Positions 8,667-17,461 of a DNA stretch of 64,000 nucleotides are shown piece by piece (the first letter of the stretch is position 1; every line of letters begins with the position of its first letter). A model generated the notes under the pieces. The model did not search any database and had not been told where the DNA came from. It saw only the letters and a program-made list of their open reading frames with translations. A program made the translations under genes and the position numbers. The stretch is from Paenarthrobacter ureafaciens (GTDB taxonomy: Bacteria > Actinomycetota > Actinomycetes > Actinomycetales > Micrococcaceae). The stretch is from positions 112,048 to 176,047 of the forward strand of contig NZ_SBHM01000009.1 of assembly GCF_004028095.1 (NCBI RefSeq). Direction: 5' to 3'.

Positions 8667-9527
8667 ATGGACGAGATGAGCCAGATTGTGTCTGAGATTG
8701 ATATTGAGTCCAGGCGTCTTCGCATCATCAACGCGGTTGTCGCAAGCGTTGACCAGCCGCCTGGCTCACAAGTCGGTCCCCGACTTCAGCGGCATGTTCA
8801 GATGCTTCTCATCCACTCGGGTTCAATGAAGGTGGTCATCGACGAACGTCCGCCCTACGAGGTGCACGCGGGGCACATGTGCATTCTCCTGCCAGGGCAC
8901 CGTGAAGAAATTTCGTTCCCGCATAAGATGACCCGGCAAACGCTCCTGCGGGGCGACTTCCTCGGACTGACTGCCGGCATGGCAGAGTGGCTGGAGAGTG
9001 TTCCACCAGTCCGAAAGCTCTCGTCAGCGCTCACGTACCTTGCACGGGAGGCGCTGACGAGTGAACAGACGCGTTTGACGGCTCAGGGAGCCCTGGTGGA
9101 CGCCCTTTCCACGGCGCTGTTATGGAGGTTCATCGCGGAGCTTGAAAATTCTCCTGCTGCCCTGCCGGAGCCAATCGAAGCGGCGCGCCTGTTCATCCAT
9201 CAACTCCTCAGCGAAGAGTTGACCTTGAGTGCGATCGCCAGCGCCGCTAACGTCACGCCCGCATATCTCGTCCGACTTTTCAGGGAACACATGGGCACCA
9301 CCCCCATTCACTACCTGTGGGAACGACGAGTGACGCATGGGATCGTCCTGTTGACCAGCACTGGCCTTCCGATCGGGACGGTGGCCGCAATGAGCGGTTT
9401 CAAGACGAGCTTTCACTTTGCTCGAAAGGTCAAGGAATCCACCGGAATGGCGCCCTCAGAGCTTCGCAGGTCCAACTGGGGAGAATTGTCCGCTCACAGC
9501 AGTAGTGACGCCAACCGGAGAATCTGA
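8667..9527 (+). CDS. AraC-family transcriptional regulator with cupin-type sensor
   Basis: 286 residues. The N-terminal half (about 20-110) is an AraC-type ligand-binding cupin (VHAGHMCILLPGHREEISFP). The C-terminal 100 residues hold two helix-turn-helix units (LTLSAIASAANVTPAYLVRLF and IGTVAAMSGFKTSFHFARKVK) followed by TGMAPSELRR, the classic AraC signature. It is transcribed away from the oxidoreductase/ABC operon, the usual arrangement for a local activator responding to the imported sugar. The ribosome binding site is weak; a second ATG four codons in is possible. Confidence 0.88.
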   Translation: MDEMSQIVSEIDIESRRLRIINAVVASVDQPPGSQVGPRLQRHVQMLLIHSGSMKVVIDERPPYEVHAGHMCILLPGHREEISFPHKMTRQTLLRGDFLGLTAGMAEWLESVPPVRKLSSALTYLAREALTSEQTRLTAQGALVDALSTALLWRFIAELENSPAALPEPIEAARLFIHQLLSEELTLSAIASAANVTPAYLVRLFREHMGTTPIHYLWERRVTHGIVLLTSTGLPIGTVAAMSGFKTSFHFARKVKESTGMAPSELRRSNWGELSAHSSSDANRRI

Positions 9528-9553
9528 ATGTTTTGCTTGTGGAAACCTAGGCT

Positions 9554-10957
9554 TCAGATGATGGCGTTCATGACGTTCCAGCCGGTCCCGACCTGAACTC
9601 TGGGAAGCCAGCCCAGTTTGCCGTTCCCGGGGTAGAGCCACAGTGTTCCCGCTGAATCACGCGCCAGAAGATCGACGTTGCCGTCGCCATTGAAGTCGCC
9701 GGGGGTAGCGATGGCTGTCATGACGTTCCAACCCCACCCAATGGCAGGGCCGTTTCCGATGGTGCCGCTTCCGCCCCAACACAGCCAGAGCGTCCCCACG
9801 GCATCCCGGCCAACGAAGTCCTGCGTGCCGTTTCCATTGATATCGCCGATTCCGCCGAGGTAATTCAGGGATTCGAAGCTGTAACCTACGTGCAATTGTC
9901 CTGCCCACCCGCCCCTGCCGTTACCCCGGTAGTGGATCAAGGAGCAGTAGCGGTTGGTACGGCCTATGATGTCCGCATTTCCATCAAGGTCAAGGTCACC
10001 GATGGGGAACATGGTATCCACAGCGCCCCACCCCCATCCGATTGCGCTGCGCGGGAGCCAGCCGCCTCGCCCGTCTCCGGGATAGAGCCACAGCGTGTCA
10101 CTGCTGTCGCGGGCCAGAAGGTCATCCCTGCCGTCCCCGGTGAAGTCACCGGGCGCCGCGATTTCGGTCATCACATTCCAGCCTTGACCAACCTGGGCTC
10201 GGCTTAACCACCCTCCGCTGCCATTTCCGGGGTACAGCCAAAGTTTTCCCTCGGTGTCGCGCGCCAGCACGTCAGGCTTGCCGTCGCTGTTGTAGTCGCC
10301 ACGTATGTCTTTTGGGTCGATCGTGATGGTGACAATCGGAGTTATCGCGTCGGGGCTGATGCCGTTCGTAGCTGATACACGAAAACTGTAGACGCCCGCG
10401 GCCGTCGGTATGCCGCTGAGTGCGCCGTTAACCAGTGTCACGCCCGGGGGTAGCGATCCGGAGGCAACCTGGATTTTCGGGGTGAGGGATCCAGAAAAAT
10501 CAAAGCTGCCTGTGTAGAGCGATCCGACACGCCCCTTCGGGGGTATCGGCGGACTGATGAGCTGCGGCGCTTTGTCGGTTCCGTCGATGACGGTGGCGCT
10601 GTATCCATTAGTCGCGTAGAGCCTGTTGGTCTTCTCATTAATGGCCAGTTCGTGGAAGCTGGTCGACATCGTCCTCACGAGATCGGAAGTCAAAGCGGTA
10701 GGTTTGTAGACACTGATCCCGTCTGACGATGCAACGTACACCTTGTTGGTAGTTGAATTCACCGCAATGTCCCTGGCAGTGTCTTTGGATGGGAAGCTCT
10801 TCTGTGCCTCGGTTATTCCATCGACCTGAACCAGCGATTGGCTGTTTGGGTGAAGGGCAAAGATTGTATTGGTTTTTCGTTTGGAGAAGTTGGCGGCCGA
10901 GAAGCACACGTCTAAATCCGAGCTGTTGTTGCAGGGGGCAGAGTTGATACTGCAGCG
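9554..10957 (-). pseudogene. FG-GAP/VCBS repeat surface protein, N-terminally truncated
   Basis: The readable frame begins right after an in-frame TAG at 10958-10960 and opens with protein-like but leaderless sequence; the first possible start is a GTG at 10909. Residues 15-120 of that form look like beta-propeller units (TNKVYVASSDGISVYKP, TNRLYATNGYSATVIDG). These are followed by an Ig-like putative domain (GSLPPGVTLVNGALSGIPTAAGVYSF) and six FG-GAP/VCBS-like units with DxNxDGxxD calcium-loop motifs (GDYNSDGKPDVLARD, GDFTGDGRDDLLARD, GDFNGDGNVDLLARD). Such proteins are normally secreted, but no signal peptide remains, so the 5' end is probably lost at a recombination junction near 10950. 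Confidence 0.7.
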
Positions 10958-11045
10958 CTATGCCCGGCAGCGGGAGATCTGTGAGGATTTGGATTTCGTC
11001 ATGAGTCACGACGCTGAACTGCTGACCCGCCTTGAGGGCGCGTGA
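10920..11045 (+). pseudogene. C-terminal remnant of an unidentified plus-strand gene
   Basis: A plus-strand frame ending in TGA at 11043-11045 reads as credible protein (LQRYARQREICEDL, DFVMSHDAELLTRL) but has no start or upstream partner. It abuts the 5' break of the FG-GAP gene. I do not recognise the family. It is probably the tail of a gene removed or rearranged when this region was assembled. Confidence 0.3.
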
Positions 11046-11080
11046 GCATAGATCTGGATAGCGCGGGCACGGCGTGACGT

Positions 11081-11404
11081 CTACATAGGGGGCTGCTGAA
11101 CGCCCGGCGTCAGTGCCCTTCGAGCCGCTTTTCCAGGCGCTTTGCGGGCGCTGGCCAGGGACTGTTTGGTGAGCTTGGTGACGTCCTTGGCCCGCGCTGC
11201 TTCCAGAATGGCGGGTTGCGGCGTCCAAAGGCTTTCATCGTTGTGATCGATGGCTTCGGTGGCGCCGATGACCTTGTAGGGGCGGCACTGGAGCTAGAGG
11301 TTCTCAATAACTTCCACGAGGACGGGATTTCCACCTGCTGTATAGAGGGTTCGGAGCAATACCTCGTCCTCGTCCAAGGCGTCCCAGACCCTGCGCTCTG
11401 CCAC
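11081..11404 (-). pseudogene. Small unidentified gene with internal amber codon
   Basis: From a GTG at 11404 the frame reads AERRVWDALDEDEVLLRTLYT, then an in-frame TAG at 11294-11296, then continues with equally protein-like sequence (YKVIGATEAIDHNDESLW, LTKQSLASARKAPGKAARR) to a TAG at 11081-11083. The codon pattern on both sides of the amber codon is alike, so a single substitution likely truncated it. The product is soluble with a basic C-terminus; family not recognised. Confidence 0.4.
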
Positions 11405-11407
11405 TGC

Positions 11408-11916
11408 TTAGCTGGGAACAATGTTCACGTCGTAAATAAAGGGATCCTGGGCGCGCCTTTGCGCCAGCATGGCCTGGATGAACGACGCCCCGTCTTCAGC
11501 AGTGCAGTCATCTACAAGCAGCACCTCAAAATGCGGGCGCCCAACGGTGGACGGGTGTTCAACCGATGCGGAAGCTGGTGCCGGCGCTGGGTCTTGGCGT
11601 CGCCGTCGTCGTTTGATGGCGGCGAGTGCTTCACCCAACCCGGCATAGTCCCGTTCATCGGCGAGTAGCCGCAATCCATCGATGGGGCCATACCGGGATG
11701 CGCCCAGTAGCCTTCCACTGTCTGGAGTTGGTCCAAGACCCTGACAATGTCCGAGGCCAGGTGCTCGCCGGCGTCGGCTGATAGCTCGTGACCCATCTTT
11801 TCAACGGTGTAGGTCAGGTACTCCCACAGGTCCTCTCGGATTCTCCAGACATTGGTGTGGGCGGCAGTTTCGTTGCCGTCTTGGATGGAGTACAGTTCGG
11901 GGGCGGCCGGATTCAA
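11408..11916 (-). pseudogene. Frameshifted N-terminal fragment, possibly Orn/Lys/Arg decarboxylase-like
   Basis: The frame starts with an ATG at 11916 and runs through NVWRIREDLWEYLTYTVEK and EHLASDIVRVLDQLQTVEGYW. At about 11680, after YWAHPGMAP, the sensible frame continues one register over as IDGLRLLADERDYAGLGEAL and on to FEVLLVDDCTAEDGASFIQA, ending at 11408. A one-base deletion in a C run explains the shift. The segment resembles, from memory, the N-terminal wing region that precedes the PLP-dependent domain of large Orn/Lys/Arg decarboxylases. No catalytic domain follows, so the gene would be both frameshifted and truncated. Confidence 0.4.
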
Positions 11917-11978
11917 TGTATTTCCTCTGCTGGATGGGGAATCCCGGGCATCGTCATTGCTGCCCGGGGCGATAGGAA

Positions 11979-12010
11979 AGCACCCGCGCCTATGGTGGCG
12001 CGGGTGCTTG
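11979..12010 (-). terminator. Intrinsic terminator hairpin after the amidohydrolase gene
   Basis: A perfect 13-bp stem (AAGCACCCGCGCC / GGCGCGGGTGCTT) with a 6-base loop lies 10 bases beyond the stop codon of the minus-strand amidohydrolase. It closes the oxidase-amidohydrolase operon. Confidence 0.75.
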
Positions 12011-12019
12011 GTTGACGAT

Positions 12020-13273
12020 TCAGTTCAGGAGGCCGGCGAGGGCGTCTGCCAGGGCCTGTGCCCCGGTTTCCGCGTCTTCGTCCACCACGTGTTCTTCGGG
12101 GGAGTGGGAGACGCCGCTGGGGTTGCGCACAAACACCATGGCGGTAGGGACAAACGGGGACAGCACGCCCGCGTCGTGACCGGCCCCTGTGTCGAGGATG
12201 GGGGCGCCGGGAAGGGAGCGCTGCAGTTGTGCTTGCAGGCCACCATCGAAGTGGACGGTGGGGCTCAGTGATTCTTCGGTCAGGGTCACGGTGCAGCCTT
12301 CTTCGGCGGCGATGTACCGGGCTTGCTGGTGGATGGTCTCTACCACCGCGGCGGTGACAGCGTCGTCGGGGTGCCGGACGTCGAGCCAGAAGTCCACGCG
12401 GGAGGCGATGACGTTGGTGCCGCCGGGTACGGGTTGGAGCCTGCCGACGGTTGCCCTTGCGTGGGGTTGTTCGCGGGCGGTGTCGCGGATGGCCACCACG
12501 GTGCGGGAGGCGGCAACCATGGGGTCGTGCCGGTCTGCCATGAGGGTGGTGCCGGCGTGGTTGCCCTGGCCGTTGATGCTCAGCCGCCAGCGGCCGTGGC
12601 CGAGGATGGAGGAGGCGATGGCGATGGGCTGGTTCAGGTCGATCAAGCCGCGGCCTTGCTCGACGTGCAGTTCCACGAACGCGCCGATCTGGCCCAGCAG
12701 TTTCTCGTCCTTGCCCACAATGCGCGGGTCCAGGCCGTTGGCGCGGGCTACGTCGGCGAAGGTATTGCCGTCGGGGTCGCGGAGGTTGCGGGCTCTGTCG
12801 GGGTCGATGGCACCGGTCATCAGGCGGGAGCCGAGGCACGCGACACCGAAGCGGGAGCCTTCTTCTTCAGGGAAAACCACGACGGCGAGTGGCCGGGTTG
12901 GGTTGGTCCCGCGCGCCTTAAGGATGTCCACGGCCACCAGCGCGGAGGCGACGCCGAGGGGTCCGTCGAAGGGGCCACCGCCGGGGACGGAGTCGAGGTG
13001 GCTTCCGGTGACCAGGGCATTGGCTCGGTTCCAGCCCGGAGTGTCCCACCAGGCCCAGATGGCGCCGTTGCGGTCGGTTTCCACGGCCAGGCCACGCTGG
13101 GTGGCTTGGTCGATAAACCAGCTTCGGAGGTCCAGTTCAGCGGTGGAGTACACGGGGCGTGTGTAGCCGCCGCGGATCGGGTCGGTGCCCAAGGCGGCGA
13201 TGTCGGACATCAGTCCGGTCACCGTTGCCGGCGTCGTGCTGGTCTGGTTGGTGAGGCTGCCGGTGTTTGGCAT
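12020..13273 (-). CDS. M20-family allantoate amidohydrolase / N-carbamoyl-L-amino-acid hydrolase
   Basis: 417 residues, the usual length for AllC/HyuC-type M20 peptidase-fold hydrolases. The metal site is intact: GSHLDSVPGGGPFDG around residues 90-104 (His92, Asp103) and FPEEEGSRF near 135. The lid-domain hallmark LNQPIAIASSILGHGRWRL and the VELHVEQGRG motif are also present. It hydrolyses a carbamoyl or amidino group from an amino acid derivative. Its start overlaps the stop of the FAD oxidase by one base (TAATG), so the two act together, perhaps on N-modified amino acids. Exact substrate unknown. Confidence 0.85.
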   Translation of the reverse strand: MPNTGSLTNQTSTTPATVTGLMSDIAALGTDPIRGGYTRPVYSTAELDLRSWFIDQATQRGLAVETDRNGAIWAWWDTPGWNRANALVTGSHLDSVPGGGPFDGPLGVASALVAVDILKARGTNPTRPLAVVVFPEEEGSRFGVACLGSRLMTGAIDPDRARNLRDPDGNTFADVARANGLDPRIVGKDEKLLGQIGAFVELHVEQGRGLIDLNQPIAIASSILGHGRWRLSINGQGNHAGTTLMADRHDPMVAASRTVVAIRDTAREQPHARATVGRLQPVPGGTNVIASRVDFWLDVRHPDDAVTAAVVETIHQQARYIAAEEGCTVTLTEESLSPTVHFDGGLQAQLQRSLPGAPILDTGAGHDAGVLSPFVPTAMVFVRNPSGVSHSPEEHVVDEDAETGAQALADALAGLLN

Positions 13274-14421
13274 TAGTGCGCTCCTGCTGCCGTTGCCTGG
13301 GGGGCGAGGCGGAACTGCTCCGGGACGGTTCCGCTGCCGGTGGCGAGGTCGGCACCCAACTGCCCGATGAGCGGGGCGAACTTAGCGCCATGGCCGGAGC
13401 AGGGAGAGAGGACTGTGATGCCGCCGGCGCGGTCAATGATGAAGTCCTCGGTGGGGGTGTTCGTGAAGAGGCAGGTGGTCTCGGCGTAGGGTTCAGGCAC
13501 GAGGCCCGGGAGGTACTTTTCCACGTAGTCAATGACACGGCGGCGGTTGGCGGGGTCGATCAGCCCGTCCTGGTCAGCAGCCGAGGGCAGGATCTTGCCG
13601 CCGTTGTACTCGGCCACTTTCTGGCCGCGGAACCCGGCGTCGCGGCCCCCCGGCAACCCATAGGCCTGCCAGCCTTCACGCTTGTGGATGAACGTCGGCC
13701 ACGTCTCGATTGCCGCTTGGTCGGCGTAGGGGAAGTGGTAGGCCTGTTCCTGCCGGACCTCGATGCGGGGCATGCCCGCCAGGAAGCCGGCGGGCAGGGA
13801 CAGGGAACCGAGGAGCTGGGGGAGCCAGCCGCCGGCAGCGACAACGACATTGGCGGCCTTGAACGCACGGGCGTCCTCTGAAGTCAGAATGTAGTCACCG
13901 GCGGTTCCCTTGATGGAAGCGACGGCCCAGTTGGTGTGCAGTGCCGCGCCGTGGGTCACCGCTTGGTCCACCATCGCCGCGACGGACTCATACGCGTCGA
14001 TGACGCCGGCTCCGGGGTGCCACAGAACGTCGGTGTCGAAGGCGATCTGGCCCCACCGGTCCTGGGCTTCCTTTGCGGTGACGAGTTCGTGCTCGATCCC
14101 ATGAGTGGACAGGGCCGCTGCGAGACGCTCAGGCTGGCGGACGGCGCCGTAATCCACGGCTCCGGTCGGGGTGATGAGCTGCTTGCCGGACAGGCGGGCG
14201 AGTTCGTCCCAGCCGGCCTTCGCTTCCAAGACCAAGCCGGTGTAGAAGGCGTCCGGATAGGCGTAGCGGAAAATCCGGGCAGAACCGTGGGAGCTTCCGG
14301 CGTCATTTGCCGGGGTAGTGCGTTCCAGCAGGGCTACATCATGGCCGCGGGCGGCCAGTTGCCAGGCGGTGGCTGCGCCGGAGAGCCCGGCTCCGACAAC
14401 GACGTATTCGAACGATTCCAT
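13273..14421 (-). CDS. solA: Monomeric sarcosine oxidase / N-methyl-L-tryptophan oxidase-like FAD enzyme
   Basis: 382 residues matching the MSOX/SolA family length. The N-terminus carries the dinucleotide motif VVGAGLSGAATAW (9-21) and the SSHGSARIFRYAY segment that contacts FAD. Cys317 in TTCLFTNTPTEDFIID is positioned as the 8-alpha-S-cysteinyl FAD attachment residue of the family, and SPCSGHGAKFAP follows. The enzyme oxidatively demethylates or deaminates N-methyl amino acids producing hydrogen peroxide. It is first in a two-gene operon with the amidohydrolase and is divergent from a LysR gene. Confidence 0.85.
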   Translation of the reverse strand: MESFEYVVVGAGLSGAATAWQLAARGHDVALLERTTPANDAGSSHGSARIFRYAYPDAFYTGLVLEAKAGWDELARLSGKQLITPTGAVDYGAVRQPERLAAALSTHGIEHELVTAKEAQDRWGQIAFDTDVLWHPGAGVIDAYESVAAMVDQAVTHGAALHTNWAVASIKGTAGDYILTSEDARAFKAANVVVAAGGWLPQLLGSLSLPAGFLAGMPRIEVRQEQAYHFPYADQAAIETWPTFIHKREGWQAYGLPGGRDAGFRGQKVAEYNGGKILPSAADQDGLIDPANRRRVIDYVEKYLPGLVPEPYAETTCLFTNTPTEDFIIDRAGGITVLSPCSGHGAKFAPLIGQLGADLATGSGTVPEQFRLAPQATAAGAH

Positions 14422-14550
14422 GGGTGGTGCTCCTCTGGAGGGTTGGTTTTTGCTGCGGGTTTGTTCGCTGAATCCAGTTACTCACCCGCGAATGGTCTGC
14501 GTCCAATATCATTTATGAACAGATTGTTAATGCTCGTCGAAAGAATCGTC

Positions 14551-15429
14551 ATGGAACTCAGGCAGCTGCGGTATTTCCTCGTCGTCGCGGACGAACTTCA
14601 CTTTGGCCGGGCTGCCGAGCGGTTGCACCTGACCCAGCCACCCTTGACGGTAGCGATCCGCAGGCTGGAGAAAGAACTTGGCGTCCAGCTGTTTGACCGC
14701 ACCACCCGGAAGGTCACGCTGACCGCGGCAGGGGAAGCCTTCAAGGGCCGGATCCGAGGCGCGGTGACTGAACTCGACGAGGCCGCAGGCGACGTCGCCA
14801 GTGTGGCCGCCGGGCTCAGCGGCCGGCTGCGGGTGGGGTTCGTCAGTTCCGCCAGCTACACCACCATCCCCGAAGCCATCGGCGCTTTCCGGAAACGCCG
14901 GCCCCGGGTGGAGTTGGTCCTGAGCCCGCTCACCAGCGGGGAACAGATCGAACAACTGCTCGACGGCGAACTGGACCTTGGCCTCGTTCGCGACCCGGGC
15001 GACGTGCCCGGCTTGACCATGGAGTTGGTCGCTGCCGAGGACCTCGTTGCCGTCCTGCCCGAAGCCCACCCCTTGGCAACACGTACCGAAATCCGCCCGC
15101 AGGACCTGAAAGGAGAGCCGATGATCCTTTTTCCCTACCGGCTCATGCCGGGCTTCGTCGCCCGCGTCCTGGGTCTGTTCGACCAAGTGGGAACGCCTCC
15201 GCGGGTAGTGCAGCAGGCCATCCACCAGGAAACAGTCCTCGGCTTGGTCGCGGCCGGACTCGGACTTTCGATCCTGCCCTCATCCGTCCGCCGCTTCCAG
15301 ATGCCCGGCCTCATGACCAGGCCCATCACGGGACACCCGCAGACCGCCCTCTACACTGTACGGGGCGGCAGCCCATCACCCGCCGCATACGAATTCCTTG
15401 CCTGCCTGCGGGGGCCTGATCGCGGCTAA
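14551..15429 (+). CDS. LysR-family transcriptional regulator
   Basis: 292 residues from the ATG at 14551, where homology begins with MELRQLRYFLVVADELHFGRA; longer upstream in-frame sequence is the complement of solA. The N-terminal HTH (residues 1-60, AERLHLTQPPLTVAIRRLEKEL) and the C-terminal periplasmic-binding-like effector domain are complete. The 129-bp divergent spacer with solA should hold the operator. It likely activates the oxidase-amidohydrolase operon when substrate is present. Confidence 0.88.
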   Translation: MELRQLRYFLVVADELHFGRAAERLHLTQPPLTVAIRRLEKELGVQLFDRTTRKVTLTAAGEAFKGRIRGAVTELDEAAGDVASVAAGLSGRLRVGFVSSASYTTIPEAIGAFRKRRPRVELVLSPLTSGEQIEQLLDGELDLGLVRDPGDVPGLTMELVAAEDLVAVLPEAHPLATRTEIRPQDLKGEPMILFPYRLMPGFVARVLGLFDQVGTPPRVVQQAIHQETVLGLVAAGLGLSILPSSVRRFQMPGLMTRPITGHPQTALYTVRGGSPSPAAYEFLACLRGPDRG

Positions 15430-15529
15430 GTCCGCGAAAGTTATCCAGCAGGCGTCATAAAAAACTTGCCTAGGATTCAGCCTACGTGCGCGGAACCCGA
15501 CCAGCACAGGCCAAAAAGACTTTCACATC

Positions 15530-15560
15530 ATTCCGGCGGCGCGCTCCGCGCCGCCGGAAT
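15530..15560. terminator. Perfect 14-bp hairpin between LysR gene and oxidase remnant
   Basis: Arms ATTCCGGCGGCGCG and CGCGCCGCCGGAAT with a 3-base loop, 100 bases after the LysR stop. Most likely the LysR terminator; a role as leader of the following broken gene cannot be excluded. Confidence 0.55.
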
Positions 15561-15611
15561 TACGACCATTTGACCGGCATCATTGACGAGACGGTGTGCA
15601 AGGGAGAACAC

Positions 15612-16320
15612 GTGGGGAACACCCGACTTGGTGCAGACACACGGATCCTCATCATCGGCGCAGGAGTAGTCGGCGCCGCCTTGGCGGACGACCTGACCCG
15701 GCACGGCATGAACTCCGTGACAGTCGTTGACCAAGGACCCCTGTACGAAACGGGCGGCTCTTCGTCGCACGCTCCGGGATTTGCTTTCCAGACCACAGGA
15801 TCGTCGGTCATGACGGAACTCGCCCGTCGCACCTCGGACAAACTGGATGGCCTTGAGCTCGATGGGGAATGGATCCTCAAACGCGTCGGCGGCCTCGAAT
15901 TGGCATGCGATGACGAGCGCATGGAGTACCTGCACCGCCGCCATAACCTTGCACAGTCCTGGGGGCGTACCCTCCCGCATGGTCACCCCCGGGGAATGTA
16001 GTGAGCTGTTCCCGGCGTTGGATCCCAGCTCGATCATGGCGGCCTCCACACTCCGACGGACGGCGTCGTAAAGGCCGTTCGGGCAGTGGAATGGCAGGCC
16101 CGTCGCGCGATCGAAAACGGCGCGCTGTTCTATGGACACACCGAAGTGACGGGCTTCCGGACCGAGGCCGGCCGCGTCAGCGGGGTGGACGTACGCACCA
16201 CTCCTCCCGTCCCCGGCAACCAATCGAAGGGACATTTGCTCCCCGAGGGCACCGACTTCACCGCAGCCGACATCGTCGTGGTCTGTGCCGGGTTGTGGGG
16301 GCCGGGCTTGGGCAAGCAGG
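15612..16320 (+). pseudogene. N-terminal remnant of a dimethylglycine oxidase-like FAD enzyme
   Basis: A GTG at 15612 with AGGGAG upstream starts a frame with ILIIGAGVVGAALADDL and GGSSSHAPGFAFQTT, as in the FAD domain of dimethylglycine oxidase (about 830 residues when intact). The frame shifts near 15961 (extra G in a G run) into VPSRMVTPGECSELFPALD, and shifts back near 16039 into GGLHTPTDGVVKAVRAVEWQ and YGHTEVTGFRTEAGR. Homology stops near WGPGLG at about 16310, where sequence of an unrelated transporter begins. The substrate-binding rest and the folate-binding domain are missing, so it cannot be functional. Confidence 0.75.
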
Positions 16321-16324
16321 GGCA

Positions 16325-16561
16325 CGCCTTTCCTGGGCGGCCATGCTGTTCCTTCGTAGCCATCTCAGTCCCGACCATCTCAAATCGCAGATCTTCACTG
16401 TCGGCGCCGGCCTCCGCACCACGGCAACTGCCGCCGGTGCGGCCCTTGCCGCCTCGGCTTCCGGCCTCGGGGGTGCGCTGACAGTGGGGTTGATAGGCGT
16501 TATTTGGGTCCTGTCGGCCGCCTGGATGACCGCGTTTCCACGGAGCGCGGCAGGTTCTTGA
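16325..16561 (+). pseudogene. C-terminal remnant of an MFS transporter
   Basis: Reads SHLSPDHLKSQIFTVGAGLR, then two hydrophobic glycine/alanine-rich helices (TAAGAALAASASGLGGAL, VGLIGVIWVLSAAWMTAF) and stops at 16559-16561. This is the usual last-two-helices pattern of an MFS permease. It has no start and is joined directly to the dimethylglycine oxidase remnant, marking a deletion junction. Confidence 0.6.
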
Positions 16562-16583
16562 ACGACGTTCGAGGGTGTGATTG

Positions 16584-17315
16584 CTAGCGAACGGCGTTGG
16601 AGTCCTCGGAGATCAGGCCCGAAAAGTTCATTTCTGCCAGATCATTTTGGGTGAAGAAGGAAACGATCCGTGACTGGAACAAATGGACATGGCGCGTGGC
16701 GACGTCTTCCGCTGCCTTCAGGTCACGGGCTTCTACTGCTTTGAGGTAGTCCCAGTGATCGGCGCACACGTTGCGGTAGTGGTCCGCCAAATGTGCTGAG
16801 GGTTCCCCTTCCCCCCTGAAACTCATGTAGGCGAGCCGCTGGGAGTGGGTATAGATCTGCTCAGAGAGCCCGGTGACGTAGCGGTTGCCGCCTAAACGGC
16901 TTTCCAAAGTATGAAGCTCGGCGTTCCGTCTTGCGATCAATGCCGGGTCGCCGATATGGACCGCATTGTCGACTGCCTCCGTCGCCTCCCTGAGTAGCCC
17001 AAGGCCGGCTTGATCAATGCGGGCGATCAGCAGGTGTGTTGATGCGCGGGCCACCATCATCTGTGCTTCCAGCATCTCCCTGCATGCGGTGAGATCGATG
17101 TTGCTGACGTGGTACCCGCCACGCTCGCCTGAGTCGATGAGACCTTCGATCGCAAGTTGTGCCAACGCTTCCCGCACCGGCGTCCGACTGGCTCCGATTT
17201 CGGCAGCCAGCGTTTGTTCGTCAACCTTGCTTCCTGGAGCCAGGACCATGGTAAGGATCTGCTCGCGCAGCAATTCGTAGGCGCCGTCACGGGCACTTCT
17301 ATCGCGCTTGCCCAC
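16584..17315 (-). CDS. GntR-family (FCD-domain) transcriptional regulator
   Basis: 243 residues from a GTG at 17315 preceded by AAAGGGG; the longer frame upstream lies in promoter DNA. The N-terminal winged helix (YELLREQILTMVLAPGSKVDE, then ASRTPVREALAQLAIEGLI) is typical of GntR, and the helical C-terminal part (residues 95-230) fits the FCD sensor domain. It is divergent from an MFS permease and hydantoinase genes. Two matching palindromes in the spacer (17351-17367 and 17417-17433) are its probable operators. Confidence 0.88.
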   Translation of the reverse strand: MGKRDRSARDGAYELLREQILTMVLAPGSKVDEQTLAAEIGASRTPVREALAQLAIEGLIDSGERGGYHVSNIDLTACREMLEAQMMVARASTHLLIARIDQAGLGLLREATEAVDNAVHIGDPALIARRNAELHTLESRLGGNRYVTGLSEQIYTHSQRLAYMSFRGEGEPSAHLADHYRNVCADHWDYLKAVEARDLKAAEDVATRHVHLFQSRIVSFFTQNDLAEMNFSGLISEDSNAVR

Positions 17316-17350
17316 GGTTTTCCCCTTTGGTTCGGTATGCGTCGCTCCTA

Positions 17351-17367
17351 GTATTCCACTTGAATTC
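17351..17367. promoter_or_regulatory. Candidate GntR operator 1 (imperfect)
   Basis: GTATTC-N5-GAATTC, one mismatch from the palindrome at 17417. It lies about 35 bases upstream of the regulator start, a position suited to autorepression. Confidence 0.5.
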
Positions 17368-17415
17368 AAAAAAGTGGGCCAAACCACTGGCCATGGAGAT
17401 CCGTGCCACATACGA

Positions 17416-17434
17416 TGTATTCGAGTCGAATACA
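17416..17434. promoter_or_regulatory. Candidate GntR operator 2 (perfect palindrome)
   Basis: TGTATTCGAGTCGAATACA is a perfect 9+1+9 palindrome located 28 bases before the transporter start. It shares the GTATTC-N5-GAATAC pattern with the site at 17351, with centres 66 bp apart. Confidence 0.65.
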
Positions 17435-17461
17435 AAGACCAAACCAATAGGAGGTGTTCCC

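Noticed and set aside
11913..12839. 308-codon Arg/Pro-rich minus-strand frame
   Set aside because: Lies in another frame of the amidohydrolase gene with intact active site; composition is typical of an out-of-frame GC-rich shadow.
12189..13276. Two plus-strand frames of about 320 codons
   Set aside because: Antisense shadows of the amidohydrolase with no ribosome binding site or recognisable domain.
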